Part shown: piece by piece, positions 7,382-15,753 of the stretch
Layout: every line of letters begins with the position of its first letter
How positions within the stretch are numbered: the stretch's first letter is position 1
Assembly (NCBI GenBank): GCA_900550475.1
Contig: URSA01000016.1
Span: 3,021 to 67,020, forward strand
Origin: an uncultured Lachnospiraceae bacterium
GTDB taxonomy: Bacteria > Bacillota > Clostridia > Lachnospirales > Lachnospiraceae
Reading direction: 5' to 3'
DNA: 64,000 nt
Translations under genes and position numbers: made by a program
Notes under the pieces: model-generated
The model's database searches: none
The model's input: the letters and a program-made list of their open reading frames with translations, nothing else
Told to the model about the DNA's origin: nothing

Positions 7382-9616
7382 ATGGTACAGAATCGTGAAT
7401 ATATAATCAATCAGCTCCCGGCGCCCACATGGAACCGGCTGCAGGTAAATGAGGCGGTGCTGCAGTGGACGGGGGAGACCGAAGGCTGCAGGATCGATAC
7501 GGAAAACCTTGTTCTGCGGCAGGAAGCAGAAGCGCCTGCGATCCTGACGGGTGCCGGCGTGGAGGCGGATTCCCTGTTTGAAAGAGCAGCCGCATGTCAG
7601 GTGAACGGACAGCAGGAAAATCCGGTGCGAATCCATATCAGAGGCAGAAAAGAGGAGCAGAGCGCCGGGCTTGTGCGGATCACGGCGGAGCCGGAAAACC
7701 GTCTCACGGTGGTCATGGACTGCCGGACGGGCAGCAGGCAGGCATCCTTAGCGGTCAGGACACTGGTGCATGCGAAGGAAAGGTCGCATATTAAGCTGAT
7801 CCAGATTTTGACGCCGGGACAGGAAAGCGTACTGTTAAGTGACATCGGCGCACGCTGCGAGGAGGAGGCGGAGCTTGAGCTGTTGCAGCTCTTTGCGGGA
7901 AAGGGAAATCTGTATGACGGATGCCGGGTGGATCTTGACGGGGCGGACAGCCGCTTTTCCACGCAGATCGGCTATGTCTGCGGCGAGGGTCAGCTGCTTG
8001 ATCTGAATATGGCGGTCAACCATTTCGGGGAGAGAAGCATCAGCGATATCCGGGCGGATGGAACGCTGCTTAACCATGCGGACAAGATCTTCCGCGGAAC
8101 CATTGATTTCAAGAAGGGTTCCGCCGGTGCGGAGGGACAGGAGACGGAGAACGTGCTCCTTTTAGGCGATGATTTACGGAACAGAACCGTGCCTCTCATT
8201 CTCTGCGCGGAGGAGGATGTGAAGGGAAATCACGGCGCCACCATCGGCGAGCTGGATGAGGATACGCTTCTGTATTTTGCTTCCAGAGGAATCGGAAAAG
8301 AGACGGCAGAGAAGATGATGACCCGCGCGAAGCTGGAGCGTCTTTGCAGCCAGATGCGGGATGCCGGGGCGGAGCAGCTTGCAAAGGAGGCGGTGGAGGA
8401 GCTTTTGTTTGACGGCCGTGCCGATTTTCCACTGCTGCAGACGGAAAAGACCTTCTATCTGGACAACGCCGCCACCTCCCAGAGACCGGTCTGTGTCATG
8501 GAGGCGGAGCGCGCTTTCTATGAGCATGACAACGCCAATCCTCTGCGGGGCTTTTATCCGCTAAGCCTGAGGGCGACGGAGGCGTATGAGGAAGCCAGAA
8601 AAACCGTGCAGCGTTTTTTACATGCGGCTGCGCCGGAGGAGATCATATTTACACGCAACACCACGGAAAGCCTGAATCTTGTGGCGTACAGCTACGGCTT
8701 GTCCCGCCTGAAGGAAGGAGACGAGATCGTGGTCTCCATCATGGAGCACCACAGCAATCTGCTGCCATGGCAGATGGTGGCGCGCACCACGGGGGCAAAG
8801 CTGGTGTTTCTGGAGTGCGGGCCGGACGGGGAGATCACGGAGGAGCGGATGGACGCCGCATTTTCCGACCGGACAAGGCTTGTGGCGGTCACTCATGTTT
8901 CCAATGTGCTGGGCAGGGTAAATCCCATTGCCCAGATCGCGGAGAGGGCGCATGTTGTCGGCGCGGTGGTGGTGCTGGATGCGGCGCAGAGTGCTCCGCA
9001 TATGCCGCTTGATGTGCAGGCGCTTGATGTGGATTTCCTTGCTTTTTCCGGACATAAGCTCTTTGGCCCCATGGGAATCGGCGTGTTGTACGGAAGAAGA
9101 AAGCTTTTGGAACAGATGCCGCCCTTCCTCACCGGCGGTGAGATGATCGACAGCGTGACCAGAGAGGGCGCGGTATTTGCAGAGCTGCCGCACAAGTTCG
9201 AGGCGGGCACGGTGAACGCGGCGGGAGCCGTGGGTCTGGCGGAGGCGATCCGCTATATCGAGAGAATCGGCTTTGAGAGAATGCAGGAGAGGGAGCTTGC
9301 CCTGACAAAACGGGCGATGGACGGGCTTTGCAGACTTCCCCATGTGCATGTGCTGGGCTCGGAGGATGCGCGGGAACACACGGGCATTGTGACCTTTGTG
9401 GTGGATGATGTGCACCCCCATGACGTGAGCGCAATTCTGGAAGAAGAAGGAATCGATGTGCGTGCCGGACATCACTGTGCGCAGCCGCTGCTTGCATATC
9501 TGGGCGTGCGTTCCGCAACGCGGGCAAGCCTGATGTTCTACAACACGGCGGAAGAAGTCGACGCATTCGTGGACGCGGTGGCAAGTGTCCGGGAAAGGAT
9601 GGGCTATGGAGAATAG
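7382..9616 (+). CDS. SufD-SufS fusion: scaffold subunit joined to cysteine desulfurase
   Basis: This 744-residue product combines two normally separate SUF proteins. Residues to about 340 match SufD, with the SufB/D core (HFGERSISDIRADGTLL, FRGTIDFKKGSAGAEG). From about residue 344 a complete group II SufS-type cysteine desulfurase follows, beginning RADFPLL and FYLDNAATSQ. Its PLP lysine is K559 (FSGHKLFGP) and its persulfide cysteine is C699 (RAGHHCAQPLL). The desulfurase takes sulfur from cysteine and passes it through SufU to SufBCD. No stop or frame change lies between the halves, so the fusion looks genuine. It overlaps sufU by 11 bases and follows sufB by 19. Confidence 0.92.
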   Translation: MVQNREYIINQLPAPTWNRLQVNEAVLQWTGETEGCRIDTENLVLRQEAEAPAILTGAGVEADSLFERAAACQVNGQQENPVRIHIRGRKEEQSAGLVRITAEPENRLTVVMDCRTGSRQASLAVRTLVHAKERSHIKLIQILTPGQESVLLSDIGARCEEEAELELLQLFAGKGNLYDGCRVDLDGADSRFSTQIGYVCGEGQLLDLNMAVNHFGERSISDIRADGTLLNHADKIFRGTIDFKKGSAGAEGQETENVLLLGDDLRNRTVPLILCAEEDVKGNHGATIGELDEDTLLYFASRGIGKETAEKMMTRAKLERLCSQMRDAGAEQLAKEAVEELLFDGRADFPLLQTEKTFYLDNAATSQRPVCVMEAERAFYEHDNANPLRGFYPLSLRATEAYEEARKTVQRFLHAAAPEEIIFTRNTTESLNLVAYSYGLSRLKEGDEIVVSIMEHHSNLLPWQMVARTTGAKLVFLECGPDGEITEERMDAAFSDRTRLVAVTHVSNVLGRVNPIAQIAERAHVVGAVVVLDAAQSAPHMPLDVQALDVDFLAFSGHKLFGPMGIGVLYGRRKLLEQMPPFLTGGEMIDSVTREGAVFAELPHKFEAGTVNAAGAVGLAEAIRYIERIGFERMQERELALTKRAMDGLCRLPHVHVLGSEDAREHTGIVTFVVDDVHPHDVSAILEEEGIDVRAGHHCAQPLLAYLGVRSATRASLMFYNTAEEVDAFVDAVASVRERMGYGE

Positions 9617-10037
9617 AAGCTTTTACAACGAAATTCTGACGGAGCATAATCTGCGTCCGGAGTTCAAGCATGATCTGCCGGATGCCAATCTGGTGCTGGA
9701 GGGTGTAAATCCCAACTGCGGTGATGATATTTTTTTGAAGCTCAAGGTGGTGGATGATGTGATCGCAGACGGCGCCTTTGTTGGGGACGGCTGTGCCATT
9801 TCCCAGGCGTCGGCGGATATCATGCTGGGTATGATCATCGGGAAGAAGAAGGAAGAAGCGCTCCGGCTAGGGGAGCTGTTCTTTCGGATGATAAAGGGGG
9901 AGACGACCCCGGAGGAGACAGAGGAGCTGGAGGAAGCGTCCGCACTCAAGGACATTGCCCACATGCCGTCAAGGGTGAAGTGTGCCGTGCTGGGATGGCA
10001 TACCCTTGCCGAAATGTTCAAAGAGCCGGAAGACTAA
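9606..10037 (+). CDS. sufU: SufU, sulfur-transfer partner of SufS
   Basis: SufU is a zinc-containing sulfurtransferase that accepts persulfide from SufS in Firmicutes. The 143-residue product keeps the three zinc cysteines and the aspartate: NPNCGDD, DGCAISQAS and KCAVLGWHTL. The ATG at 9606 lies inside the end of the sufDS fusion, so translation is probably coupled. It is the last gene of the operon and converges on the PHP gene with a 4-base overlap. The operon lacks any separate SufA-like carrier. Confidence 0.93.
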   Translation: MENRSFYNEILTEHNLRPEFKHDLPDANLVLEGVNPNCGDDIFLKLKVVDDVIADGAFVGDGCAISQASADIMLGMIIGKKKEEALRLGELFFRMIKGETTPEETEELEEASALKDIAHMPSRVKCAVLGWHTLAEMFKEPED

Positions 10038-10822
10038 GCCTTTTTGGCATGGCGGAGCGCGGAGATCGCGAGCCGGCGCTTGTAGTAGCGGAAAAGCCCC
10101 GCAGCTTTATTGTAGAACCAGAAAGAATACACAAGCACATTGTTTAAGGAGCCGATTTTGTCCTTGGTGGTGTGCGTATAATAACAACCGCCGCAGCGCA
10201 CGGGCTGTTTTGCATTGACGTAGCGGATCAGATCACTTTCCGTCTGTACGGAATCCGGCAGGTCGGTGTATGCCAGACCGATGCAGTCCGGCTTGTGGGC
10301 GTCGCTGCCGCCGAAGCCGGGAAGATCATATTTTTCAGCAAGCTCCGCTGCCCTTTTGTTGGTCGCGGGGCTTTCGCACGCGTTGAAGGTTTCCATGAAG
10401 TCAAAATTCTTTAATATGTCGGGATTCTTGCGGTAGCGCCGGGAGCGGCAGAAACTTAAGTATTTCTCCCCGCACGGGTGCGCCGGTCCCAGAATGCCGC
10501 CGTAGAAGTGAACCACTTCGATCAGCGCGGTCACGGGGAGTCCCCGCAGCTCCATGAGCGGAAGCTTGGTGTACTCCGGCAGGATCACCAGAATATGTCC
10601 CGCGTCGATGGTATCATACTCAATCCCCTTTAATATGGTAAAATCCCGGAAGGCAGGATCATCCTTATGTTTTTTGTAGTAACGGTAGGCGTTGTAGGAA
10701 TTGTGATCGGTCACAAGCATTCCCTGATAGCCCCGGCTCTTTAATTGCTCTACAAAATCGGCAAGCCGGACTTTTCCGTCCAGCGAGCCTTCCTTGGTGT
10801 GGCAGTGCATGTCAAAACGCAT
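10034..10822 (-). CDS. PHP domain metal-dependent phosphoesterase
   Basis: The 262-residue product has PHP-domain metal ligands: the H6-x-H8 pair in DMHCHTKEGS, TDHNSY near residue 39, a histidine in GPAHPCG and the GSDAHK motif. PHP proteins of this size hydrolyse phosphoesters such as nucleoside 3',5'-bisphosphates or histidinol phosphate, and the substrate here is not determined. The C-terminus is basic (YYKRRLAISALRHAKKA). The start has AAAGGA a few bases upstream. Confidence 0.85.
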   Translation of the reverse strand: MRFDMHCHTKEGSLDGKVRLADFVEQLKSRGYQGMLVTDHNSYNAYRYYKKHKDDPAFRDFTILKGIEYDTIDAGHILVILPEYTKLPLMELRGLPVTALIEVVHFYGGILGPAHPCGEKYLSFCRSRRYRKNPDILKNFDFMETFNACESPATNKRAAELAEKYDLPGFGGSDAHKPDCIGLAYTDLPDSVQTESDLIRYVNAKQPVRCGGCYYTHTTKDKIGSLNNVLVYSFWFYNKAAGLFRYYKRRLAISALRHAKKA

Positions 10823-10988
10823 AATGTTCCTTTCTTCGACGGGATCAATCCCCGTTACAGTTTAGCACAAGAGGACAGCATTGTTAAGATTATTTTACAT
10901 TTGGCGCGAGGTTTTTGCCTTTACATTAGACTGTCCAGAGTTTATAATGTTATGTACCTACAAAACAATTACACATGGAGGAAAAACT

Positions 10989-12134
10989 ATGAGTTTTCTA
11001 TGGGAAGGCATATGCGCAGTCACATGGCAGCAGATCGTCATGTATGTGGTGGGCGCAGTGCTGATTTGGCTTGCAATCAAAAAGGAATATGAACCTTCTT
11101 TGCTTTTGCCGATGGGCTTTGGTGCCATTCTTGTCAATCTTCCCGGTGCCAATGCCATCAATCAGGTGCTGGAAGGCGTGGGAGAGACAAACGGCATCAT
11201 CCAGTGGCTGTATGAGATTGGAATCGAGGCTTCGGAAGCATTGCCGCTTCTCTTGTTTATCGGCATCGGCGCCATGATCGACTTCGGCCCGCTGCTGGCG
11301 AAGCCCATCATGTTTCTGTTCGGTGCGGCAGCGCAGTTCGGTATTTTTGCAGCGCTTCTCTTTGCTGTGCTGCTGGGCTTTGACTTGAAGGATGCGGCAT
11401 CCATCGGTATCATCGGTGCGGCGGACGGTCCCACATCCCTGCTGGTTTCGCAGGTTCTGCATTCCAACTATATCGGAGCGATCGCGGTGGCGGCGTACTC
11501 CTACATGGCATTGGTTCCCATCGTACAGCCGGCGGCAATCAAGCTGATCACGACTAAGAAAGAACGCAGTATTAAGATGGAATACAAGCCCGGCTCCGTT
11601 TCCAAGCGGACAAGGATCCTGTTCCCCATCGTGGTGACGATCATCGTGGGCTTTGTGGCGCCCTCCTCGGCATCTCTGGTTGGCTGCCTGATGTTCGGCA
11701 ACCTGATCCGCGAGTGCGGCGTATTGCAGAATCTTTCGGATACGGCACAGGGACCTTTGACCAACCTGATCACCCTGCTGCTCGGTATCACCATTTCCTT
11801 CAGCATGAAGGCGGAGGCTTTTGTCAAGGTGGATACGCTTCTGGTTATGCTGATCGGTCTGGCGGCGTTTGTATTTGATACCTTCGGCGGCGTTATGTTT
11901 GCGAAGATACTGAACATCTTCCTCAAAAAGAAGATCAATCCCATGGTGGGAGCTGCCGGTATTTCCGCATTCCCCATGGCGTCCAGAGTGGTGCAGAAGA
12001 TGGCGCAGGAGGAGAACCCCGGCAATATTCTCATCATGCAGGCAGCAGGCGCCAACGTGGCTGGACAGATTTCCTCCGCAATCGCGGGCGGTATGATCAT
12101 CCAGCTTGTAGCACAGTTTGCACAGACTATGTAG
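10989..12134 (+). CDS. Sodium ion-translocating decarboxylase beta subunit (OadB/GcdB family)
   Basis: The 381-residue polytopic membrane protein has the family hallmark GAADGPTSLLVS, with aspartate D146 in the place of the ion-conducting aspartate of OadB. The beta subunit of biotin decarboxylases (oxaloacetate, glutaconyl-CoA, methylmalonyl-CoA) couples decarboxylation to sodium export. GGAGG lies 8-12 bases before ATG 10989. No carboxyltransferase, biotin carrier or other decarboxylase subunit lies nearby. The only partner is the small gene that follows, so this is either an orphan pump subunit served in trans or a transporter in its own right. Confidence 0.88.
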   Translation: MSFLWEGICAVTWQQIVMYVVGAVLIWLAIKKEYEPSLLLPMGFGAILVNLPGANAINQVLEGVGETNGIIQWLYEIGIEASEALPLLLFIGIGAMIDFGPLLAKPIMFLFGAAAQFGIFAALLFAVLLGFDLKDAASIGIIGAADGPTSLLVSQVLHSNYIGAIAVAAYSYMALVPIVQPAAIKLITTKKERSIKMEYKPGSVSKRTRILFPIVVTIIVGFVAPSSASLVGCLMFGNLIRECGVLQNLSDTAQGPLTNLITLLLGITISFSMKAEAFVKVDTLLVMLIGLAAFVFDTFGGVMFAKILNIFLKKKINPMVGAAGISAFPMASRVVQKMAQEENPGNILIMQAAGANVAGQISSAIAGGMIIQLVAQFAQTM

Positions 12135-12144
12135 GAGGTGGCAC

Positions 12145-12276
12145 ATGAACGCAAATATCTTGGCAGCACTTGAAATCATGGGATACGGCATGGCAGGCAT
12201 TTTTGCCGCCATCATCATCATCATCTTCTTTGTCTGGATCCTGCAGAAGCTGGACAGCAAAGGAAAGAAAGATTGA
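12145..12276 (+). CDS. OadG-like small membrane subunit (43 residues)
   Basis: A 43-residue reading frame starts at ATG 12145 behind TAGGAGGTGG, ten bases after the beta subunit stop. It has one hydrophobic helix (AGIFAAIIIIIFFVWILQ) and a lysine-rich tail. Size, topology and position match the small OadG-related partners of decarboxylase sodium pumps, which stabilise the beta subunit in the membrane. It lacks the long hydrophilic tail of classical OadG. The assignment rests on context and topology. Confidence 0.75.
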   Translation: MNANILAALEIMGYGMAGIFAAIIIIIFFVWILQKLDSKGKKD

Positions 12277-12303
12277 TTTAAAGTAGAATCCTATTAGCAA
12301 GCT

Positions 12304-12341
12304 CAGGCACTGCACCCGTTGGGTACAGTGCCTGATTTTTT
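12304..12341 (+). terminator. Rho-independent terminator after the pump genes
   Basis: The arms CAGGCACTGCACCC and GGGTACAGTGCCTG pair over 14 positions with one mismatch around a GTT loop. A run of T follows (12336-12341). It closes the oadB-like operon. The loop-proximal GGGTACAG resembles the stem of the repeat array that begins about 80 bases later. Confidence 0.85.
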
Positions 12342-12418
12342 CAGCACATAAAACAAATTTCTTTTTCCTGCCGCAAGCAACTGCTTTCCGCCATGGCTGG
12401 CGGATCAGAAAAGCCGGA

Positions 12419-12702
12419 AGGGTACAGGAGCGCATTTTTGCTGATCTGTACCCGTGGTAAGTGGAAGTCTGGCAGGCTTCCGGGTACAGGAGAGCGTTTT
12501 TGCTGTTCTGTACCCGATTTGAGCGGGAATCCGGCGGGTTTTCGGGTACAGGAGAAGTTTTTGGTCGATCTGTACCCGATTTGAGCGGGGAATCGGCGAG
12601 TTTTCGGGTACAGAAGCGTTTTTTTGTTCATCTGTACCCGATTTGAGTGGAAATCCGGCGGGTTTTCGGGTACAGAAAAGCATTTTTGCTGATCTGTACC
12701 CG
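12419..12702 (+). repeat. Tandem array of five 62-bp double-hairpin units (array 1)
   Basis: Five hairpins start at 12419, 12481, 12543, 12605 and 12667, an exact 62-bp period. Each is 36 bases long: arms CGGGTACAG and CTGTACCCG around an 18-base loop of the type GAGAGCGTTTTTGCTGTT (the first unit begins AGGGTACAG). The 26-base spacer begins ATTTGAGCGGG and itself folds through GATT(T)/(A)AATC arms. Loops vary more than stems. No coding gene spans it; open frames through it on either strand are repeat translations. The same family recurs at 37884-38043. The rest of 12277-12841 holds the terminator and otherwise nothing I recognise. Confidence 0.9.
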
Positions 12703-12841
12703 TGGGGGACAAATCTTCATGCGGCAACAACCTTGCCTATGAGCAACACAGACAGGGCAAGATAGACGGTGGAACACTGACAGTGCAGGAAAGACAGTGC
12801 AACGCAGACAGCGCGATGTAGACATGCCAGACGGGTGGATG

Positions 12842-13300
12842 TCAAAGCGCCGCAGCAGATTCCAGCAGTTTCCTGAGTTTGTCTCCGAAGCCGTCGGACA
12901 TGTGCGAAGTGGAAGGGATGTGAAGAAACAAGACAGGACATTCTGCTTTCTGTAACACATACCAATATGCTTCGTTACACAGGTACGTGCCAGGAATCTC
13001 CGACACAGTATAGGATAGCCCCATTTCATTTGCCAAAGCCAAATAGGGCTCGATATCCATGGAGGAATAGAGCAGCTTGCCGTCCTTTTGCGCCGCCCGC
13101 TCAAAGCGGACGGCATCATGCAAATTCTTATCCAATCCCAACATGAGTATCTTTTCGTAGTTCATAGACAGGGTGTCAATATCACGTTTGATGCCGGGAA
13201 AGGAATTTGTAAGATAAAAAGCATCCGCGTGCATCTGGCTGACAAGCTGACAGGATGAATTATTTTTTCCTTTAAAGGCGATATATAGTATGTTTGCCAT
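12842..13300 (-). CDS. Pyroglutamyl peptidase I-like (C15 family) short protein
   Basis: The 152-residue product resembles the second half of pyrrolidone-carboxylate peptidases, which remove N-terminal pyroglutamate. The catalytic triad is apparently retained: E67 in AVRFERAAQ, C108 in GTYLCNEAYW and H127 in LFLHIPS. The family is usually near 200-215 residues, and the usual N-terminal core with its FxPFGG motif is reduced here, so substrate preference may differ. GAGGAGG precedes the start. It lies 19 bases behind the GNAT gene on the same strand and is probably co-transcribed with it. Family assignment comes from motif order only. Confidence 0.65.
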   Translation of the reverse strand: MANILYIAFKGKNNSSCQLVSQMHADAFYLTNSFPGIKRDIDTLSMNYEKILMLGLDKNLHDAVRFERAAQKDGKLLYSSMDIEPYLALANEMGLSYTVSEIPGTYLCNEAYWYVLQKAECPVLFLHIPSTSHMSDGFGDKLRKLLESAAAL

Positions 13301-13319
13301 ATTAATGCCTCCTCAAGAT

Positions 13320-13760
13320 TTAATGCTCCAGCCGGTATATCTCCAGCCCGTCGCAGATCCCTTTATAGGAAAAGCCCTTCTTGCAAGCAATTTGTTTTGT
13401 GGCTGTCTGCTGCGGCACACACTCTATCACCACATCCTTCTGCTCCTGCTGTGCCTTCCGGATCAACTGATCGGTGAGCGCTGATGCATATCCGCGCCCC
13501 CAGAAGGCGGGGAAGAGAACCCAGCCTATTTCCATGCTTTCGTGGTCATAGGAATGGTATATGACATATCCAATGAATTTTTCGTGTTCTTCCACAGCAT
13601 AGATCAAGGGGGAATCCGATAATCCGGCACTGCATAGAAAATGTTCGGTCTGCTCCCGACTGTACGGAGCCTCCAGATAACGCATCACCTTCGGATCGGA
13701 CAGCAGCAGATGCAGCGCAGGGGCATCATCTTTTCTCATTTTCCTGATAATCAGCTCCAT
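13320..13760 (-). CDS. GNAT family N-acetyltransferase
   Basis: The 146-residue product has the GNAT fold: an N-terminal MELIIRKMRKDDAPAL, a central IGYVIYH strand and the acetyl-CoA loop in FWGRGYASALTDQLIRKA. It resembles the RimJ/RimL-like group that acetylates small molecules or protein N-termini. The ATG at 13760 follows GGGGGAA. It heads a two-gene unit with the C15-like peptidase. The substrate is unknown. Confidence 0.8.
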   Translation of the reverse strand: MELIIRKMRKDDAPALHLLLSDPKVMRYLEAPYSREQTEHFLCSAGLSDSPLIYAVEEHEKFIGYVIYHSYDHESMEIGWVLFPAFWGRGYASALTDQLIRKAQQEQKDVVIECVPQQTATKQIACKKGFSYKGICDGLEIYRLEH

Positions 13761-13828
13761 AAAACATTTCCCCCTTGATTCCGCACACGCAAAGCCCACA
13801 CATCGCCGTACTCCAAAATCCAACCATG

Positions 13829-13869
13829 AAAAAAGCCGAAATCCTTTGAACACTCAAAGAATCCCGGCT
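13829..13869 (-). terminator. Terminator of tRNA-Arg(ACG)
   Basis: On the minus strand AGCCGGGATTCTTTGA pairs with TCAAAGGATTTCGGCT (G-U wobbles allowed) around a GTGT loop, followed by six T residues. It lies 50 bases after the tRNA gene. Confidence 0.8.
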
Positions 13870-13918
13870 CAACGACAATGCGCGAAAACGCATAAAACGT
13901 GCGCAAACGCACAGTAGC

Positions 13919-13991
13919 GTGCGTTAGAGGATTCGAACCCCCGACCTTTTGGTCCGTAGCCAAACGCTCTATCCAGCTGAGCTAAACGCAC
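13919..13991 (-). tRNA. tRNA-Arg (anticodon ACG)
   Basis: A full cloverleaf is visible on the minus strand: acceptor GTGCGTT/AACGCAC, D-arm TAGCTCAGCTGGATAGAGCG, anticodon stem TTTGG/CCAAA with loop CTACGGA, and T-arm GGGGGTTCGAATCCTC. The anticodon ACG (read as ICG) decodes CGN codons. CCA is not encoded. Confidence 0.97.
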
Positions 13992-14022
13992 ACAACAGAT
14001 GTAATCACCTGCAACATTAAAT

Positions 14023-14051
14023 ATTTTACATAGAGACCCCGGGATTGTCAA
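14023..14051 (-). promoter_or_regulatory. Promoter of tRNA-Arg(ACG)
   Basis: On the minus strand TTGACA (14051-14046) and TAAAAT (14028-14023) are 17 bases apart, 32 bases ahead of the tRNA 5' end. This is a near-consensus housekeeping promoter. Confidence 0.8.
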
Positions 14052-14145
14052 GGGCTTTTTCAAAGTTTTTTTATACGCAGACGAAGGAGGATATGTTATA
14101 ATCGAGGTAAGATCCGTATTTTCAAAAGAGAGGGCAGAGAGACAA

Positions 14146-15696
14146 ATGAAAAAGTTTTTGCATGTGTTTTTCAAGCTGGTGTTCAGCCGTACCCTGATTA
14201 TCGTGTTGTCACTTTTACTGCAAATTGCCATTCTGGTGAGTACCTTCCTGTGGATGGGGCGGTACAGCACCTATGTTTACGGCGGTATGGTGCTGCTGGG
14301 TGTGGTGGTGCTGATCTATCTGATCAACAAGGAAGATCTGCCGGAGTTCAAGCTCTCCTGGGCAATCCCCATCTGCGCACTCCCCGTGGTGGGAACCATA
14401 GTGTTTCTGTTTGTGGACAAGAATCTGGGGAGCCGCGGACTGAAGCATGAGATGAACCGCGTGATCGCGCAGACCCGGTCCTATATGGAGCCTGACGGGA
14501 AAGTGCTGGAGCAGATAGAAGAGATGGAGAGCGCGGCGGGGCAGCTTGCCCATTATCTTGCCTATACGGCAGGATATCCGGTATATCCCGCAGAGAAGAA
14601 TACCTATTTCAGAATGGGAGAAGAAAAATGGAAGGATATGCTGGAAGAACTGGAGCGGGCGGAGCATTTCATTTTTCTGGAATATTTTATCGTGGAGCCA
14701 GGTCTGATGTGGGATTCCGTTCTGGCGGTGCTAAAGCGGAAGGCGGCAGCGGGAGTGGAGGTGCGCTTCATGTACGACGGCATGTGCTCCCTGCTTCTGC
14801 TTCCTTATAATTACCCGAAAAAAATGGAGAAGTTTGGAATCAAGACAAAGCCCTTTGCCCAGATCGTGCCCATGCTCTCCACCCACCAGAATAACCGTGA
14901 CCATAGAAAAATCCTTGTGATCGACGGCAGGGTAGCATATACGGGAGGCGTAAATCTGGCGGACGAGTACATCAACCGGAGAGAGCGCTTCGGGCATTGG
15001 AAGGATGTGGCGGTAAAAATCACGGGAAAAGCGGTGGACAGCTTTACGGTCATGTTTCTCAGAAACTGGGATACACCGGGCAAAACGGAGGATTTCGGAA
15101 AGTACCTGAAAAAGTGGAAGGAAGAGGAGGCGACCGCTCCGCTGTCCGACGGTATTGTGATTCCCTACGGGGACGGGCCGAACTGCAAGGAGAATGTGGC
15201 GGAGAAGGTCTATCTGGACATCCTGAACACGGCATCCCGCTATGTGCATATTATGACGCCGTACCTGATTCTGGACAGCACCTTTCTGATGATGTTAAAA
15301 TATGCCGCCCAGAGAGGCGTGGAGGTCAAGCTGATCCTGCCGCACATACCGGATAAAAAATATGCGTTTGCCATTGCGAGAACCTATTATCTCACGCTGC
15401 TTTCCGCAGGCGTGGAGATCTACGAATACACGCCGGGCTTTGTGCATGCGAAGGTATTCACCTCGGACGACTGCAAAGCGGTGGTGGGAACCATCAATCT
15501 GGATTACCGCAGTCTGTACCACCACTTCGAGTGCGCAGCCTACTTTTACCGCAACAGCGTGGTGGCGGATGTGGAGGAGGATTTTAGGGAAACACTTGCA
15601 AAATGCAGCAGGGTGACGGAGGAATACTACAAATCGATTCCCCTGCACACAAGGCTGTTCGGGCATATCTGCAAGCTCTTTGCACCCCTTATGTAA
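14146..15696 (+). CDS. cls: Cardiolipin synthase (phospholipase D superfamily)
   Basis: The enzyme joins two phosphatidylglycerols into cardiolipin at the membrane. The 516-residue product has two N-terminal membrane helices (about 10-32 and 38-58, then a third hydrophobic patch near 75-90) and two HKD motifs, DHRKILVIDG near residue 250 and VHAKVFTSDD near 440, each followed by the usual Gly/Asn strand. The length is typical for the Firmicute enzyme. TATAAT at 14097-14102 is a likely -10 box. The gene stands alone between tRNA-Arg and a terminator. Confidence 0.93.
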   Translation: MKKFLHVFFKLVFSRTLIIVLSLLLQIAILVSTFLWMGRYSTYVYGGMVLLGVVVLIYLINKEDLPEFKLSWAIPICALPVVGTIVFLFVDKNLGSRGLKHEMNRVIAQTRSYMEPDGKVLEQIEEMESAAGQLAHYLAYTAGYPVYPAEKNTYFRMGEEKWKDMLEELERAEHFIFLEYFIVEPGLMWDSVLAVLKRKAAAGVEVRFMYDGMCSLLLLPYNYPKKMEKFGIKTKPFAQIVPMLSTHQNNRDHRKILVIDGRVAYTGGVNLADEYINRRERFGHWKDVAVKITGKAVDSFTVMFLRNWDTPGKTEDFGKYLKKWKEEEATAPLSDGIVIPYGDGPNCKENVAEKVYLDILNTASRYVHIMTPYLILDSTFLMMLKYAAQRGVEVKLILPHIPDKKYAFAIARTYYLTLLSAGVEIYEYTPGFVHAKVFTSDDCKAVVGTINLDYRSLYHHFECAAYFYRNSVVADVEEDFRETLAKCSRVTEEYYKSIPLHTRLFGHICKLFAPLM

Positions 15697-15718
15697 AGAA
15701 ATAATTCCCCATGACATC

Positions 15719-15753
15719 AAAAGGGCCGTACCATATCGGTACAGCCCTTTTTT
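15719..15753 (+). terminator. Terminator of cls
   Basis: The arms AAAGGGCCGTACC and GGTACAGCCCTTT pair with one internal mismatch around a short loop and are followed by a T run. It abuts the palindromic element that starts at about 15754. Confidence 0.85.

Noticed and set aside
12419..12702. CRISPR array
   Set aside because: The period is constant, but the intervening sequence is itself conserved, the units are palindromic over most of their length and no cas gene is present.
12341..12730. Protein-coding frames through array 1 on both strands
   Set aside because: They only translate the 62-bp repeat, have no ribosome site and exist in several frames at once. The 62-base period is not a multiple of three, so the reading frame shifts from unit to unit.
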